A stretch of DNA of 64,000 nt from UBA4742 sp963773335 (GTDB taxonomy: Bacteria > Actinomycetota > Acidimicrobiia > Acidimicrobiales > Acidimicrobilacustridaceae). A program made the translations under genes and the position numbers. The stretch's first letter is position 1. The number at the start of each line of letters is the position of its first letter. The notes under the pieces are model-generated. The model was given only the letters and a program-made list of their open reading frames with translations, made no database searches and had not been told where the DNA came from. Where the stretch lies: NCBI GenBank assembly GCA_963773335.1, contig CAVZAT010000004.1, forward strand, positions 930,001 through 994,000, written 5' to 3'. This document shows, one piece after another, positions 30,017-38,642 of the stretch.

Positions 30017-30832
30017 TCAGCGTGCCGTCCAACCCCCGTCGACTACGAGTGTCTGACCCGTCACGAACGAGCTGGCGTCGCCGGCCAAGAAGAGCAGCGC
30101 ACCGTCGAGCTCGTCCAGGTGCCCGGGTCGACCCATCGGCGTGTTGCGTCGGATGAAGGCCATCGAGCTGGCGTCGCTCCACATCTCGGTGGTCATCTCC
30201 GTCTCGAACCAACCGGGGGCGATGGCGTTCACCCGGACGCCGCGGCGCGCCCACTCCGCTCCCATCTGGCGGGTGAGGTTGACCACGGCGCCCTTCGACG
30301 CCGTGTAGCTGGCCTGCTTGATTGGGGCGGCGGCCACGAGGCCCAGAACCGACGCGATGTTCACGATCGACCCCCGACCCTGGTCGAGCATGTGGCGCCC
30401 CACGAGCTGGCTGAGCCCGAACAGGGCGTGCAGGTTGACGTCCACTACGTGCCGAAACTGATCAAACGGTTCGTCCTCGGCGGGCATGGGTATGCTCACG
30501 CCGGCATTGTTCACCAGCACGTCGATCCGGCCGTCGAGCTCCAGGGCGCGGTCGACCAGGCGGCCGCGGTCGGCTTCGTCGGTGACATCCGTGGACACGG
30601 CGATCGACCCCGGCAGCTCGGCCACCAGTTCGTCGAGCCGGTCTGCGCGTCGGGCGGCGACCACCACCCGCGCGCCCACGCTGTGCAGCACGCTGGCGAA
30701 GCGCCGGCCCAGCCCGCTGGAGGCGCCGGTGACGATGGCCACGCGACCATCGAGTCGGAAGCGGGCCAGCGGATCGGCCGGGTCGGTCGGGCCTGCTGGG
30801 TCCGAAGATCGAGGTGAGGGCGAGACGTCCAC
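30017..30832 (-). CDS. short-chain dehydrogenase/reductase (SDR)
   Basis: A classical SDR of 271 residues. It has VAIVTGASSGLGRRFA (NAD(P) Gly motif), VLVNNAGVSIP, GSIVNIASVLG, the catalytic YTASKGAVVNL (Tyr-x3-Lys) and RVNAIAPGWFETEM. An Arg pair after the second strand (VAARRADR) suggests NADPH. Typical length plus a 28-residue N-terminal extension. The GTG start at 30832. Intact. The substrate cannot be assigned. It is followed by a 67-base gap to the convergent GGDEF-EAL gene. Confidence 0.87.
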   Translation of the reverse strand: MDVSPSPRSSDPAGPTDPADPLARFRLDGRVAIVTGASSGLGRRFASVLHSVGARVVVAARRADRLDELVAELPGSIAVSTDVTDEADRGRLVDRALELDGRIDVLVNNAGVSIPMPAEDEPFDQFRHVVDVNLHALFGLSQLVGRHMLDQGRGSIVNIASVLGLVAAAPIKQASYTASKGAVVNLTRQMGAEWARRGVRVNAIAPGWFETEMTTEMWSDASSMAFIRRNTPMGRPGHLDELDGALLFLAGDASSFVTGQTLVVDGGWTAR

Positions 30833-31210
30833 GGCTGGAATCTAGGCGCCATCCCATACCGGACTGGCCTGGAGCGGTCAGCGAGGCTGGCAGCGCGCCC
30901 ATACGTGACGAATATCACCTTGTTCAAGTGTCTTTCATGCTCTATGGTAACAGCGCAGGGCGGCGGAACCCCCTGCAGGCGGCACGGGCGGAGGCAGGAC
31001 CCGACACCGGTCACCCAAACCTCGTGTCCAGCCACGAGCGGCCGATCCCCCCCCTGACGGCCGCAGTTGGGTGCCACGTCGGCACCTTCGCCTGTGCCGC
31101 CGCGCTGGACGATCACACCTTGTTTCTGCCCATTTCCGCCCTTAGGCTGCGGACAGGAGCCCCGGCGGGAGCTCCACAGCGGCGTTGGATATCGGCGGAA
31201 GGTGGTACCC
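30833..31210. other. gene-free region with promoter and long leader
   Basis: No ORF here has the codon pattern of a gene on either strand. The region separates the divergent SDR and lipoprotein genes. It contains a sigma70-like promoter at 30920-30948 facing right, then about 260 bases before the lipoprotein GTG. That leader has several short inverted repeats, but I could not match it to a known riboswitch by eye. It is somewhat richer in A/T than neighbouring genes. Confidence 0.6.
30920..30948 (+). promoter_or_regulatory. sigma70-like promoter
   Basis: A -35-like TTGTTC (30920-30925) and a -10-like TATGGT (30943-30948) are separated by 17 bases, in an A/T-rich patch of an otherwise G/C-rich region. 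It faces the lipoprotein gene at 31211. Spacing and box quality support it; no start site is known. Confidence 0.5.
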
Positions 31211-31807
31211 GTGCGGGTGCAGCGCATCACATGGCGACGCAGGTCCTGGCAGATGACCGTTGTGGCTGCGATTGTCGCGATCACATTCGGGACCGCGAGC
31301 TGCGGCGGCACATCCCGAGAAGCGACGCCGCCCACGACATCGGCACGGGCCTCGTCGCCCGGCACTGATAGGACGGCTGACGACACCGCCGCAGTCCAGG
31401 CGGCCGTCGATAGGTATTGGCTGATCTGGTTCAAGGTGAACGACCCCCCGAACCCATCAGACACCCGGCTCGACTCCGTCTTGGAAGGCAATGCGCTCGC
31501 ACTAACTCGGCAGGCGATGAGCGACCGGCTGTCAAAGCATGAGGTAGTCCGACTGCCCCCGCGGTCGGGCTTCACCCATCGCACTGAAGCGCTATCAATC
31601 GTACGACCGGGGTCGCTGGCTGATCTCACGGAGTGCGTGGTCGACGATTCCCAGCTCATCAACGCTGACACCGGGGCGGTTCTGAATGGCAGCACCGCCA
31701 CCTTCGAGTTCGATGAGACGCTTGAGCGGAGCGGTCGATCGCCTTGGCGCATCAGCCTCAGCCAAACCGAACATGAGTGGGCGGGGGTGGCAGGTTGCGC
31801 CCTCTGA
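31211..31807 (+). CDS. lipoprotein with NTF2-like exported domain
   Basis: 198 residues. A signal peptide (WQMTVVAAIVAITFGTASC) ends in a lipobox with Cys about 33. A Thr/Ser-rich linker precedes a domain with AVQAAVDRYWLIWFKVN, LVDSVLEG-like and ALTRQAMSDRLSKHE stretches and a final short strand containing W-A-G-V. The helix-sheet order resembles the NTF2-like lipoproteins common in Actinobacteria; this is a pattern judgement. Two cysteines (TECVVDDS and the C-terminal GCAL) may pair. Codon use is less G/C-rich than neighbours. The GTG start follows GGAAGGTGG. It overlaps the next gene. Confidence 0.65.
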   Translation: MRVQRITWRRRSWQMTVVAAIVAITFGTASCGGTSREATPPTTSARASSPGTDRTADDTAAVQAAVDRYWLIWFKVNDPPNPSDTRLDSVLEGNALALTRQAMSDRLSKHEVVRLPPRSGFTHRTEALSIVRPGSLADLTECVVDDSQLINADTGAVLNGSTATFEFDETLERSGRSPWRISLSQTEHEWAGVAGCAL

Positions 31808-32637
31808 TCGCACTTGCTGTCGGGCTACTAGTCCTCATGACAACGCCTGCGTCGGCAGGTGCTACCGCGATTGGTGGGGATCACAATCCGACGCCTGGCG
31901 CGGGCGAGACTGACGGGTCGCCGGTGGCGATCGTGGTGGAGGGCCCGACGGGACCGATCCACACGATCTCGCATCCCGGAGCGGGACGTTCTGGGCGGTG
32001 GATCTGCCACTACTACGCCGGCGGCGGCGACGGTCGGGGCTCGACCACCGATGGCGTGGCGCCCATCACGCCCGAGGTCGGGCAGCTTGTGCTCCTGCAG
32101 TGCGTCGACGAATCCGGTGCCATCGTCTTCCAGAACGTCTTCACCTTCGACCCGGCTGATCCCCTACCCGGCCTCGACGATCCCGCCCAGGCCGCGGCGC
32201 AGGCACTGTCGGCGCTGCCGCTGCCGACCCCGACCATCTCGACCAGCCCGCCAGTGGACAGTCCTCAGCTGGTCGGCGTGCCCACCTGGCTCTGGCTCGC
32301 CGACTGGGCCACCCGCCAAGCCACGGCCACGCTCGACGGGGTCACCGCCACCGTGACCGCCACGCCGCTGCGTTCGACGTGGTCGGCCAACCCGTCGGGG
32401 GCCGACCTGACCTGCGATGGGCCCGGCACCGCCTACGACCCGGCTCGAGCACCCGACGCCCAGACCAGCACCTGCGCCCTGTTGTTCGAGACCGCCGGCA
32501 TCGAGCAGCTCACCGTCACCGTCACTTACGCCATCACCTGGACGGCCAGCACCGGCGAGCACGGCCAGCTCGACGCGCTGACCCGACTGGCCACCCGCAG
32601 CGTGGTCGTCGACCAGGCTCAGGCGCTCATCAACTGA
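31777..32637 (+). CDS. exported protein of unknown function
   Basis: 286 residues with a signal peptide (LRPLIALAVGLLVLMTTPASAGA), so the mature part is outside the membrane. The mature protein has Cys pairs in GRWICHYYAGGG and LVLLQCVDESG, then a WLWLADWATRQATATLDGV segment, ADLTCDGPG, QTSTCALLFETAG and LTVTVTYAITWTAS, a beta-rich Ig-like ending. I do not recognise a catalytic motif. The GTG at 31777 overlaps the lipoprotein end by 31 bases; a TTG at 31795 is an alternative start. Its pairing with a lipoprotein suggests a cell-surface module. Confidence 0.65.
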   Translation: MGGGGRLRPLIALAVGLLVLMTTPASAGATAIGGDHNPTPGAGETDGSPVAIVVEGPTGPIHTISHPGAGRSGRWICHYYAGGGDGRGSTTDGVAPITPEVGQLVLLQCVDESGAIVFQNVFTFDPADPLPGLDDPAQAAAQALSALPLPTPTISTSPPVDSPQLVGVPTWLWLADWATRQATATLDGVTATVTATPLRSTWSANPSGADLTCDGPGTAYDPARAPDAQTSTCALLFETAGIEQLTVTVTYAITWTASTGEHGQLDALTRLATRSVVVDQAQALIN

Positions 32638-32686
32638 CCGACCGGGCGGGTCGGGAGGTCGCTCGGGACGTGGCCCAGGCAGCCGA

Positions 32687-33286
32687 TCAGGGAGCCGCTT
32701 CGCCGACAGGGATCCAGGCCCGATACATGCCGAGCATCCCGTCGGTGGCCTGCTCCACGAACAGGTCGTCGCGGGCGGGCTCGCCCACCTCCAGCCAGGC
32801 CAGGACGCTGTCGTTGATGTAGCCGATGAGGGTCCGGGTGGCCCAGCTCCGCAGGCCTGGATCGGGGATCTGGGGACCGAGGATCTGATCGGCCACCTCC
32901 ACCTGTACAGCTCGTACGCCCTCCGCGAAGGCCGCGAACTGCGGCTCGCGGGCGGCGTACTCGAACAGCAGCCGATACCCGTCGGGCTGCTCGCGGGCCA
33001 CGGTGAGCAGAGCCCGGAACACGAACCCGTGCTCGCGGAGGCGCATCCCGGTCTCCCACTCCTCGGCCAGGCGCTCAGTGACCGCGGTCAGCACCGCCCG
33101 GTACAGCTCCTCCTTGGACTCGAAGTGGCGGTACACGATCAGCCGGGTGATGCCGGCCTCGACCGCCACGTCCTCCATGGACGTCGCCGCGTAGCCACCA
33201 CGGGCGAAGGCGGCGGCCGCCGCCCCCAGGATCTGCGCCTGACGCTCGTCGCGCCGCAACAGGCGTCGGGTGGTGCTCTCGGTCAC
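32687..33286 (-). CDS. TetR family transcriptional regulator
   Basis: 199 residues. The N-terminal HTH reads ILGAAAAAFARGGYAATSMEDVAVEAGITRLIVYRHFESKEELYRAVL, textbook TetR. The ligand domain includes FRALLTVAREQPDGYRLLFEYA. It is divergent from a di-metal protein/LLM operon, with a 22-base near-perfect inverted repeat (33310-33331) in the 82-base gap. It therefore probably represses both itself and that operon. Intact, GTG start. Confidence 0.9.
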   Translation of the reverse strand: MTESTTRRLLRRDERQAQILGAAAAAFARGGYAATSMEDVAVEAGITRLIVYRHFESKEELYRAVLTAVTERLAEEWETGMRLREHGFVFRALLTVAREQPDGYRLLFEYAAREPQFAAFAEGVRAVQVEVADQILGPQIPDPGLRSWATRTLIGYINDSVLAWLEVGEPARDDLFVEQATDGMLGMYRAWIPVGEAAP

Positions 33287-33309
33287 GGCACCATCTTCTT
33301 CCTTGCCAG

Positions 33310-33331
33310 GTGTATACGCAAGCGTTTACAC
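33310..33331. promoter_or_regulatory. TetR-type operator
   Basis: A left arm GTGTATACGC and a right arm complementary at nine of ten positions are separated by AA. The site is 24 bases upstream of the tetR GTG and 38 bases upstream of the ATG of the di-metal protein gene. Length, symmetry and position fit a TetR dimer site controlling both directions. Confidence 0.75.
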
Positions 33332-33368
33332 TTTGTGGACCGGTCGAACCGACGTGGGGGAACCCGAC

Positions 33369-34487
33369 ATGACCACTGACCAAGTCACCTTCACCGATTC
33401 GGAGCTGCTGGCCAGCCACGACTACGTCGAGCCCCTGGTGGTCGGCGGGGTCCGCTGCCACGGCGGCTTCGACGCCACGGGCACCTACGTCTCGCCCCGC
33501 ACCGTCAACCGGTGGCCGGCCATCGAAGCCTGGGAGGCCCAGCGTCGGCGCCAGTTCGACACCCCCCTGCTCGACGTCCCCCTGGAGACGTGGCCCGAGA
33601 ACTTCCCCAACGTGGCCCAGACCAAGCTGCTGCTGCGTCACGGCGTGACCGAGCCGACCGTGGGCGAGCTCACCCGCATCGGTACGGTCGAGGGATTCGG
33701 CGCCATGCTGCGCAACCTCCCGGTGCCCGACGCGGCCCGCTCGTTCGACGAGGACATCCGGGGGACCGCCATCGAGCACCTCGGCCGCGGCCTGTTCGAG
33801 GCCCACGCCCGCGACGAGGCGGGCTTCGAGGACGAGGCCGGGCACGACCGCATGTGGTTCGTGGCCCGCGACATCGCCTTCGAGAACCCGGTGACCGAGG
33901 ACGTCAAGGCCGCCATGCTGGCGCGCATGGGCATCGATCCCTCACCCAAGACCGCCGAGCAGCTCATCGAGTTGCACCACGCGGCCATGGCCGCCCGGGT
34001 GCTGCCCGACGACATCGACTTCACCCTCGAGATGGTCGTCGGTCGCATGATCGGCCTGCTGCTGATCGAGATCTCGGCCTTCCACGGCTTCCAGTGGGCC
34101 GAGGCCGTGCTCTCCGACAACGACCTGGTGGCCGGCGAGGGCGAGGCCGCCCGCATCATCTCCTACGTGCGGGCCGACGAGACGCCGCATGTGGCCTACC
34201 TGCGCACCGCCTTGTCCGAGATGCGCGACCGCACCTGGGTGGGCGAGAACGGACAGAAGCACAAGGGCACCGAGATGATCGCCCTGCTTTGGGACCGGGC
34301 CATCGAGACCTCGGTGCTGCTGCGTCGTCCCGAACGCCTGCAGTTCACGATGAGCGAGATCGACCGAGCCGTGGCCGGCCGGCGCGACGCCGAGGATCTG
34401 GTCGAGGAGATGCTCAGCCTCGGCTCGGTGCGGCGCGATGCCGACGGCCAGATGGTCGACACGACCGGCGACCACCGCCTCGGCTGA
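33369..34487 (+). CDS. ferritin-like di-metal protein of unknown function
   Basis: A 372-residue soluble, largely helical protein that I do not recognise as a named family. It carries several Glu-x-x-His motifs typical of di-iron four-helix carboxylate proteins: FEAH and, 12 residues later, EAGH in GFEDEAGHDRMW. A later RADETPHVAYLRTALSEMRDRTW holds ETPH. Acidic residues also occur in the helix TLEMVVGRMIGLLLIEISAFH. It is the first gene of an operon with an LLM monooxygenase (25-base gap), under a TetR operator. An oxygen-activating partner or a substrate-processing oxidase is the likely role. Intact. Confidence 0.65.
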   Translation: MTTDQVTFTDSELLASHDYVEPLVVGGVRCHGGFDATGTYVSPRTVNRWPAIEAWEAQRRRQFDTPLLDVPLETWPENFPNVAQTKLLLRHGVTEPTVGELTRIGTVEGFGAMLRNLPVPDAARSFDEDIRGTAIEHLGRGLFEAHARDEAGFEDEAGHDRMWFVARDIAFENPVTEDVKAAMLARMGIDPSPKTAEQLIELHHAAMAARVLPDDIDFTLEMVVGRMIGLLLIEISAFHGFQWAEAVLSDNDLVAGEGEAARIISYVRADETPHVAYLRTALSEMRDRTWVGENGQKHKGTEMIALLWDRAIETSVLLRRPERLQFTMSEIDRAVAGRRDAEDLVEEMLSLGSVRRDADGQMVDTTGDHRLG

Positions 34488-34512
34488 CCGATCCGATCCA
34501 CAGGGGGACAGT

Positions 34513-35877
34513 GTGAAATTCGGCATCTTCTACGAGCACCAGCTCCCGCGGCCCTGGGCCGAGGGCGACGAGCAGCGGCTCATCCGCGACGCGCTCGACC
34601 AGATCGAGCTGGCCGACAAGATCGGGCTCGACTACGTGTGGGAGGTCGAGCACCACTTCCTCGAGGAGTACAGCCACTCGAGCGCGCCCGAGGTCTTCCT
34701 GGCCGCGGCCAGCCAGCGCACGTCGCGCATCCGCCTGGGCCACGGGATCATCCAGACGGGGCCGGGGTACAACCACCCCGCCCGCACCGCCGAGCGGGTG
34801 GCCATGCTGGACCTGGTCTCGGGCGGGCGGGTCGACTTCGGTTCCGGCGAGTCCTCCTCGGAGGCCGAGCTGCGCGGCTTCGGCATCGACCCGGTGGTCA
34901 AGCGCGAGCAGTGGCTGGAGGGTCTGGAGGTGGCCATCCGATGCATGACCGAGATGCCCTTCGGGGGGGTCGACGGCCAGTTCGTGCAGATGCCGCCGCG
35001 AAACGTCGTGCCCAAGCCGGTGCAGAAGCCCCATCCACCGCTGTGGGTGGCGTGCAGCCGGCGCGACACCATCCTGCTGGCCGCGGAGAAGGGGATCGGG
35101 GCGCTCACCTTCGCCTTCATCGATCCCGAGGAGGCCCAGACGTGGATCGGCGACTACGAGCGCACCCTGGCCGAGAAGTGCGTGCCGGTGGGCCTGGCCG
35201 TGAACCCCCAGGTGGCGTGCGTGACCCCGATGATGTGTGCCCCGGACGAGACCACCGCCATCGCCCGTGGGCTCGAAGGCGGCAACTTCTTCGGGTACTC
35301 CCTGGCCCACTTCTACGTGTTCGGCGACCACGTTCCCGGGCAGACCGACGTGTGGCAGGAGTTCCAGGAGCGTCGTGGCAAGATGGGCTACTCCCCCGAG
35401 GCGGCCATCGCCGCGGCCCAGGAGACCCTCGGCGCCAAGGCCGCGGCCGGCGACGAGTCCGGCCTGCGAGGCGCGGTGGGCACGCCGGCGCAACTGCGCG
35501 AGTTCCTGCGTCGCTACGAGGAGGCCGGCGTCGACCAGCTCATCTTCGTCATGCAGGCCGGCAAGAACCGCCACGACCACATCATGGAGTCCCTCGAGCT
35601 GTTCGGCGCCGAGGTGCTGCCCGAGTTCGCCGAACGCGACGAAGCCGCGTCCACGGCCAAGGCGAAGCGACTGGCGCCGATCGTGGAGGCGGCCATGGCC
35701 CGCAAGGTGGACGACGCGCCCCGCATGCCCGACGACTACGTCATGAAGGCGCTGCCCAAGCAGATGGTCGACGCCATGAACAACGACGAAGCCCAACAGT
35801 GGATGGAGAAGCTGGCCGACACCCAGGCGGCCGGCGATCCCGAGGGCGAGTTCCAGAAGGGGATCCTCAACGGCTAG
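34513..35877 (+). CDS. LLM-class flavin-dependent monooxygenase
   Basis: A 454-residue bacterial-luciferase-like protein. It shows KFGIFYEHQLPRPW, GLDYVWEVEHHFLEEYSHS, IRLGHGIIQTGPGYNHP and MLDLVSGGRVDFGSGESSSEAEL, the luciferase (alkanal monooxygenase-like) opening, with a C-terminal extension rich in charged helices (EEAGVDQLIFVMQAGKN, then FAERDEAA). It is longer than usual F420 LLM enzymes and probably FMN-dependent. The GTG start follows CAGGGGGA. Second gene of the TetR-controlled operon; the stop overlaps the convergent DUF1501 stop by four bases. Confidence 0.85.
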   Translation: MKFGIFYEHQLPRPWAEGDEQRLIRDALDQIELADKIGLDYVWEVEHHFLEEYSHSSAPEVFLAAASQRTSRIRLGHGIIQTGPGYNHPARTAERVAMLDLVSGGRVDFGSGESSSEAELRGFGIDPVVKREQWLEGLEVAIRCMTEMPFGGVDGQFVQMPPRNVVPKPVQKPHPPLWVACSRRDTILLAAEKGIGALTFAFIDPEEAQTWIGDYERTLAEKCVPVGLAVNPQVACVTPMMCAPDETTAIARGLEGGNFFGYSLAHFYVFGDHVPGQTDVWQEFQERRGKMGYSPEAAIAAAQETLGAKAAAGDESGLRGAVGTPAQLREFLRRYEEAGVDQLIFVMQAGKNRHDHIMESLELFGAEVLPEFAERDEAASTAKAKRLAPIVEAAMARKVDDAPRMPDDYVMKALPKQMVDAMNNDEAQQWMEKLADTQAAGDPEGEFQKGILNG

Positions 35878-37259
35878 ATCATCCCGTACCGGTCGAAGTG
35901 GCCGTGGAGGATCTCGTCGGTCGGACCGCCCAGCCAGTCGAGGGCCACGGCGTAGGCCGAGCGGGTGTCGATCTCGATGGGCAGGTCGCCGCGGTCGAGG
36001 TGGGCCAGGTCGGCCTGGCCCACCACCTGTCCGCCGGCGACCTTGCCCCCGGCCAGGAAGTGCACCGAGGCCTCGCCGTGATCGGTGCCGCTGCCGTTCT
36101 CGTGCACCCGCCGCCCGAACTCGCTGGTGGTGATCACCAGGACGTCGTCGAGGCGGCCCCTGGCCTGCATGGTGGAGAGGAACCCGTCGAGCCCCTGAGC
36201 CAGGTCGGTCAGCAACGCCGGGTGGCGGGTGGCCTGATCGGCATGGGTGTCGAAGCCACCGGCCGAGACCATGATCACCCGCGAGCCGGCCCGCAGGTCG
36301 ATGATGCCGGCCGCCACCTCCAACAGGCTGTTGATGGTCACCGCCTCGCCCCTGGCGCCCGACGCCTGCCCGGCAAGCACGCTCGCGGTGGGGACGCCGG
36401 CGGAGACCGCGTTGGCGGAGTCGGCCGGGGCGAAATGCACCCGGGCCGGGCCTGACAGGACCGAGACCAGGGCCTGCACCGAGCGGAGCGCGTCGGGAAT
36501 CGCCTGCTGGCTGGCTGCCTGGACCGCGTCGGCCGAGCGGGGACTGGCGGTGGCCTGGTAGGCCCGCGAGATCTGGTCGGCGTCGAACTCCTTGGGGGTG
36601 GTCAGGACGAAGGCCTGGGGGTCGACCACCGTGGTGGGCACCGAGCTACGACCCGTCAGGGCACCGTTGTCGAACCCCAGGGAGATGGCGCGCAGGGGAT
36701 TGGCGCCATCGCCGTCGGTGTCGAGCCAACGGCCCAGCCAACCCGAGCCGCGGGGATCGGCGGGATCACCCGACCACCAGACGTCGCTGGCCGCGAAGTG
36801 CGACCGGGTCTGGCCAGGGATGGCCATCCCGTTGACCGCCGCCAGATGCTTGGCCTCCCACCACTTCTGCAATGGCGCCAACGCAGGGTTCAGACCGTAG
36901 GCGGTGGTACCCGACAGCGAAACCAACGAGCTCTCGGCCACCCCCAGCGTGGGCCGGGCATCGTGGTACGCGCCGACGCCGGCCGGCACCAGCGTGTTGA
37001 GCCCGTCGTTGCCCCCGCCCAGGTTGACCACCACCAGGATCCGCTCGTCGTGGGCCGAGTGCCCACCCGACGGGGCTGGGGACGTGGGACGGGCGGGATG
37101 GGCCGGGTGCGCCGTCCGGTCGTTCCAGACCAGCGGACCCGCCACCGCCGCGGCGGCGGCACCGGCCACCACGCCACCGGTGATCCCCAGGAAGGTGCGG
37201 CGCGGGATGGTCATCGGCATCCTCCTGCCCCGACGGCCCGAGCCGGTCCCCGGCGTCAT
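35874..37259 (-). CDS. Tat-exported DUF1501 protein
   Basis: 461 residues, intact. The twin-arginine signal IPRRTFLGITGGVVAGAAAAA precedes a sulfatase-like alkaline-phosphatase-fold domain: ILVVVNLGGGNDGLNTLVP (the DUF1501 opening), GMAIPGQTRSHFAASDVWWSG, VSAGGFDTHADQ and LVITTSEFGRRVHENGSGTDHGEAS (the metal/active-site region). Partnering with DUF1800 is characteristic across bacteria and often linked to extracellular polymer or secreted-protein handling. The ATG overlaps the DUF1800 stop as ATGA. Confidence 0.88.
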   Translation of the reverse strand: MTPGTGSGRRGRRMPMTIPRRTFLGITGGVVAGAAAAAVAGPLVWNDRTAHPAHPARPTSPAPSGGHSAHDERILVVVNLGGGNDGLNTLVPAGVGAYHDARPTLGVAESSLVSLSGTTAYGLNPALAPLQKWWEAKHLAAVNGMAIPGQTRSHFAASDVWWSGDPADPRGSGWLGRWLDTDGDGANPLRAISLGFDNGALTGRSSVPTTVVDPQAFVLTTPKEFDADQISRAYQATASPRSADAVQAASQQAIPDALRSVQALVSVLSGPARVHFAPADSANAVSAGVPTASVLAGQASGARGEAVTINSLLEVAAGIIDLRAGSRVIMVSAGGFDTHADQATRHPALLTDLAQGLDGFLSTMQARGRLDDVLVITTSEFGRRVHENGSGTDHGEASVHFLAGGKVAGGQVVGQADLAHLDRGDLPIEIDTRSAYAVALDWLGGPTDEILHGHFDRYGMI

Positions 37260-38537
37260 GCCAGGACCATCTCGGGTGCGACCATGGCCACCACCAGGCG
37301 GTCACGGGCGGCGTACTTGGGGCCGTCGGGCATCGCCGCCAGGGCCGCGGCGGTGGGCTGCGGTGAACCCTTCGGGCCGGCCCAAACCCTCGGCCACTGC
37401 GTCCCAGTTCCCCTCGGTGGCGGCCTGCATCAGGGGGTTGGTGGCCGGCGTGTAGTAGGCCAACCAGCCAGCCAGGTTGTGGCGAGCCACCGTCGCCGAG
37501 GCGCTGAGCCAGTTGGCGCCGCCGGGCCACCCGCCCACGTTGGGGGCATCCATGGGGACCTGCCCGGCGCCCACCAGCATGCTGGTCAGGGCCCGCTGCA
37601 TCGAACCCCACGGCACCTGGGTGGCGCGGAACATGCGGATGGCCCACGGTACCGGCGCCGCCACCAACGGAGTAGCCGCCCCGTCGAGCCCGGCTTCCAC
37701 GATGGCTCGCATGAGCGGCCGAAGCTGCAGGCCGCTGCCCACGAAGTCCTTGGCCAGGCGGGTCACGAGGCCGGTGTCCACGTCCGGGCCGAGCACCGCC
37801 CGCGCCAACTCGCCCGCGATGAACGGCCCGCACGCCGGGTGGTTCACGATGGCGTCGACCACCGTGTCGACGTCGTGCACACCCTGACGGCCCAGATAGG
37901 TCTGGGCGGTGTCGTCGTGACGGGCCGGCGCGTAGCGAGTCGTACCGGTGGTGAAGTCCCGGACGTAGCCGGTCAGCGCGGTCGCCCCGGCCCGCACATC
38001 GGACTCCGAGTAGTGGCCGATCCCCAAGCTGAACAGCTCGAGCACCTCTCGGCCGTAGTTCTCGTTGATCGCCCCGATCTTGTTGGTGCTGCCATTGAGG
38101 TAGACGAGCATGGCCGTGTCGAGCGTGGCCGCCCGCAGCAACGAGCGGAAGTCACCCAGGCCGTACTGCGCCCATGTGCGCAACTGGTTGCGCATCAGGG
38201 CCGGGGCACCCACCGCCCGCAGGGTGGACACGAAGTGGCCGTGCCAGAACCAGCGCATCCACTCCTCGAACGGGCGGGGCGTGGCCGCCATGACCATCAG
38301 CCAGCCGCCGATCAGTGCGCGCTGCTGGTTCCCCGACACGCGGCCACGGGGCCGCGCGACGGACAACTCGATCCCCTCCCACGGATCTGGGGCGGGAGCG
38401 ACACCATGGGCGTCGGGCTCGAGCCACTGATCGAGTGTGGTGGCCAAACCGGCAGACGCGAGGCGGTCGAGCTCGCCGGGGGCGAGGCCGAAGCCCACCC
38501 GTCGACCCAGCCAGGCGATCGCTGTCCGCTCGTCCAT
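37256..38537 (-). CDS. DUF1800 family protein, one frameshift
   Basis: About 427 residues. The family landmarks MRWFWHGHFVSTL, MLVYLNGSTNKIGAINENYGREVLELFSLGIGHY and YPDVDTGL-like RLAKDFVGSG are present, with an HPACGPFIAGELARAVLG region. A shift near 37362 hides the true end, KYAARDRLVVAMVAPEMVLA, whose stop overlaps the DUF1501 start. It probably acts with DUF1501; it has no obvious signal peptide of its own. ATG start at 38537. Confidence 0.87.
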
Positions 38538-38642
38538 TCGTCGCTACCTTCCCCTTCTCCCGTTCCCCGATCTCTCGTGTCCACCATGACGCGGCAGATG
38601 TGAGAGGTGTGTGAGCGTCCGGCCAAGAAGAGGCGATCGCGC

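Noticed and set aside
30945..31210. A riboswitch in the lipoprotein leader.
   Set aside because: I compared by eye with c-di-AMP, c-di-GMP, cobalamin and TPP patterns and found no convincing core; left as a leader without class.
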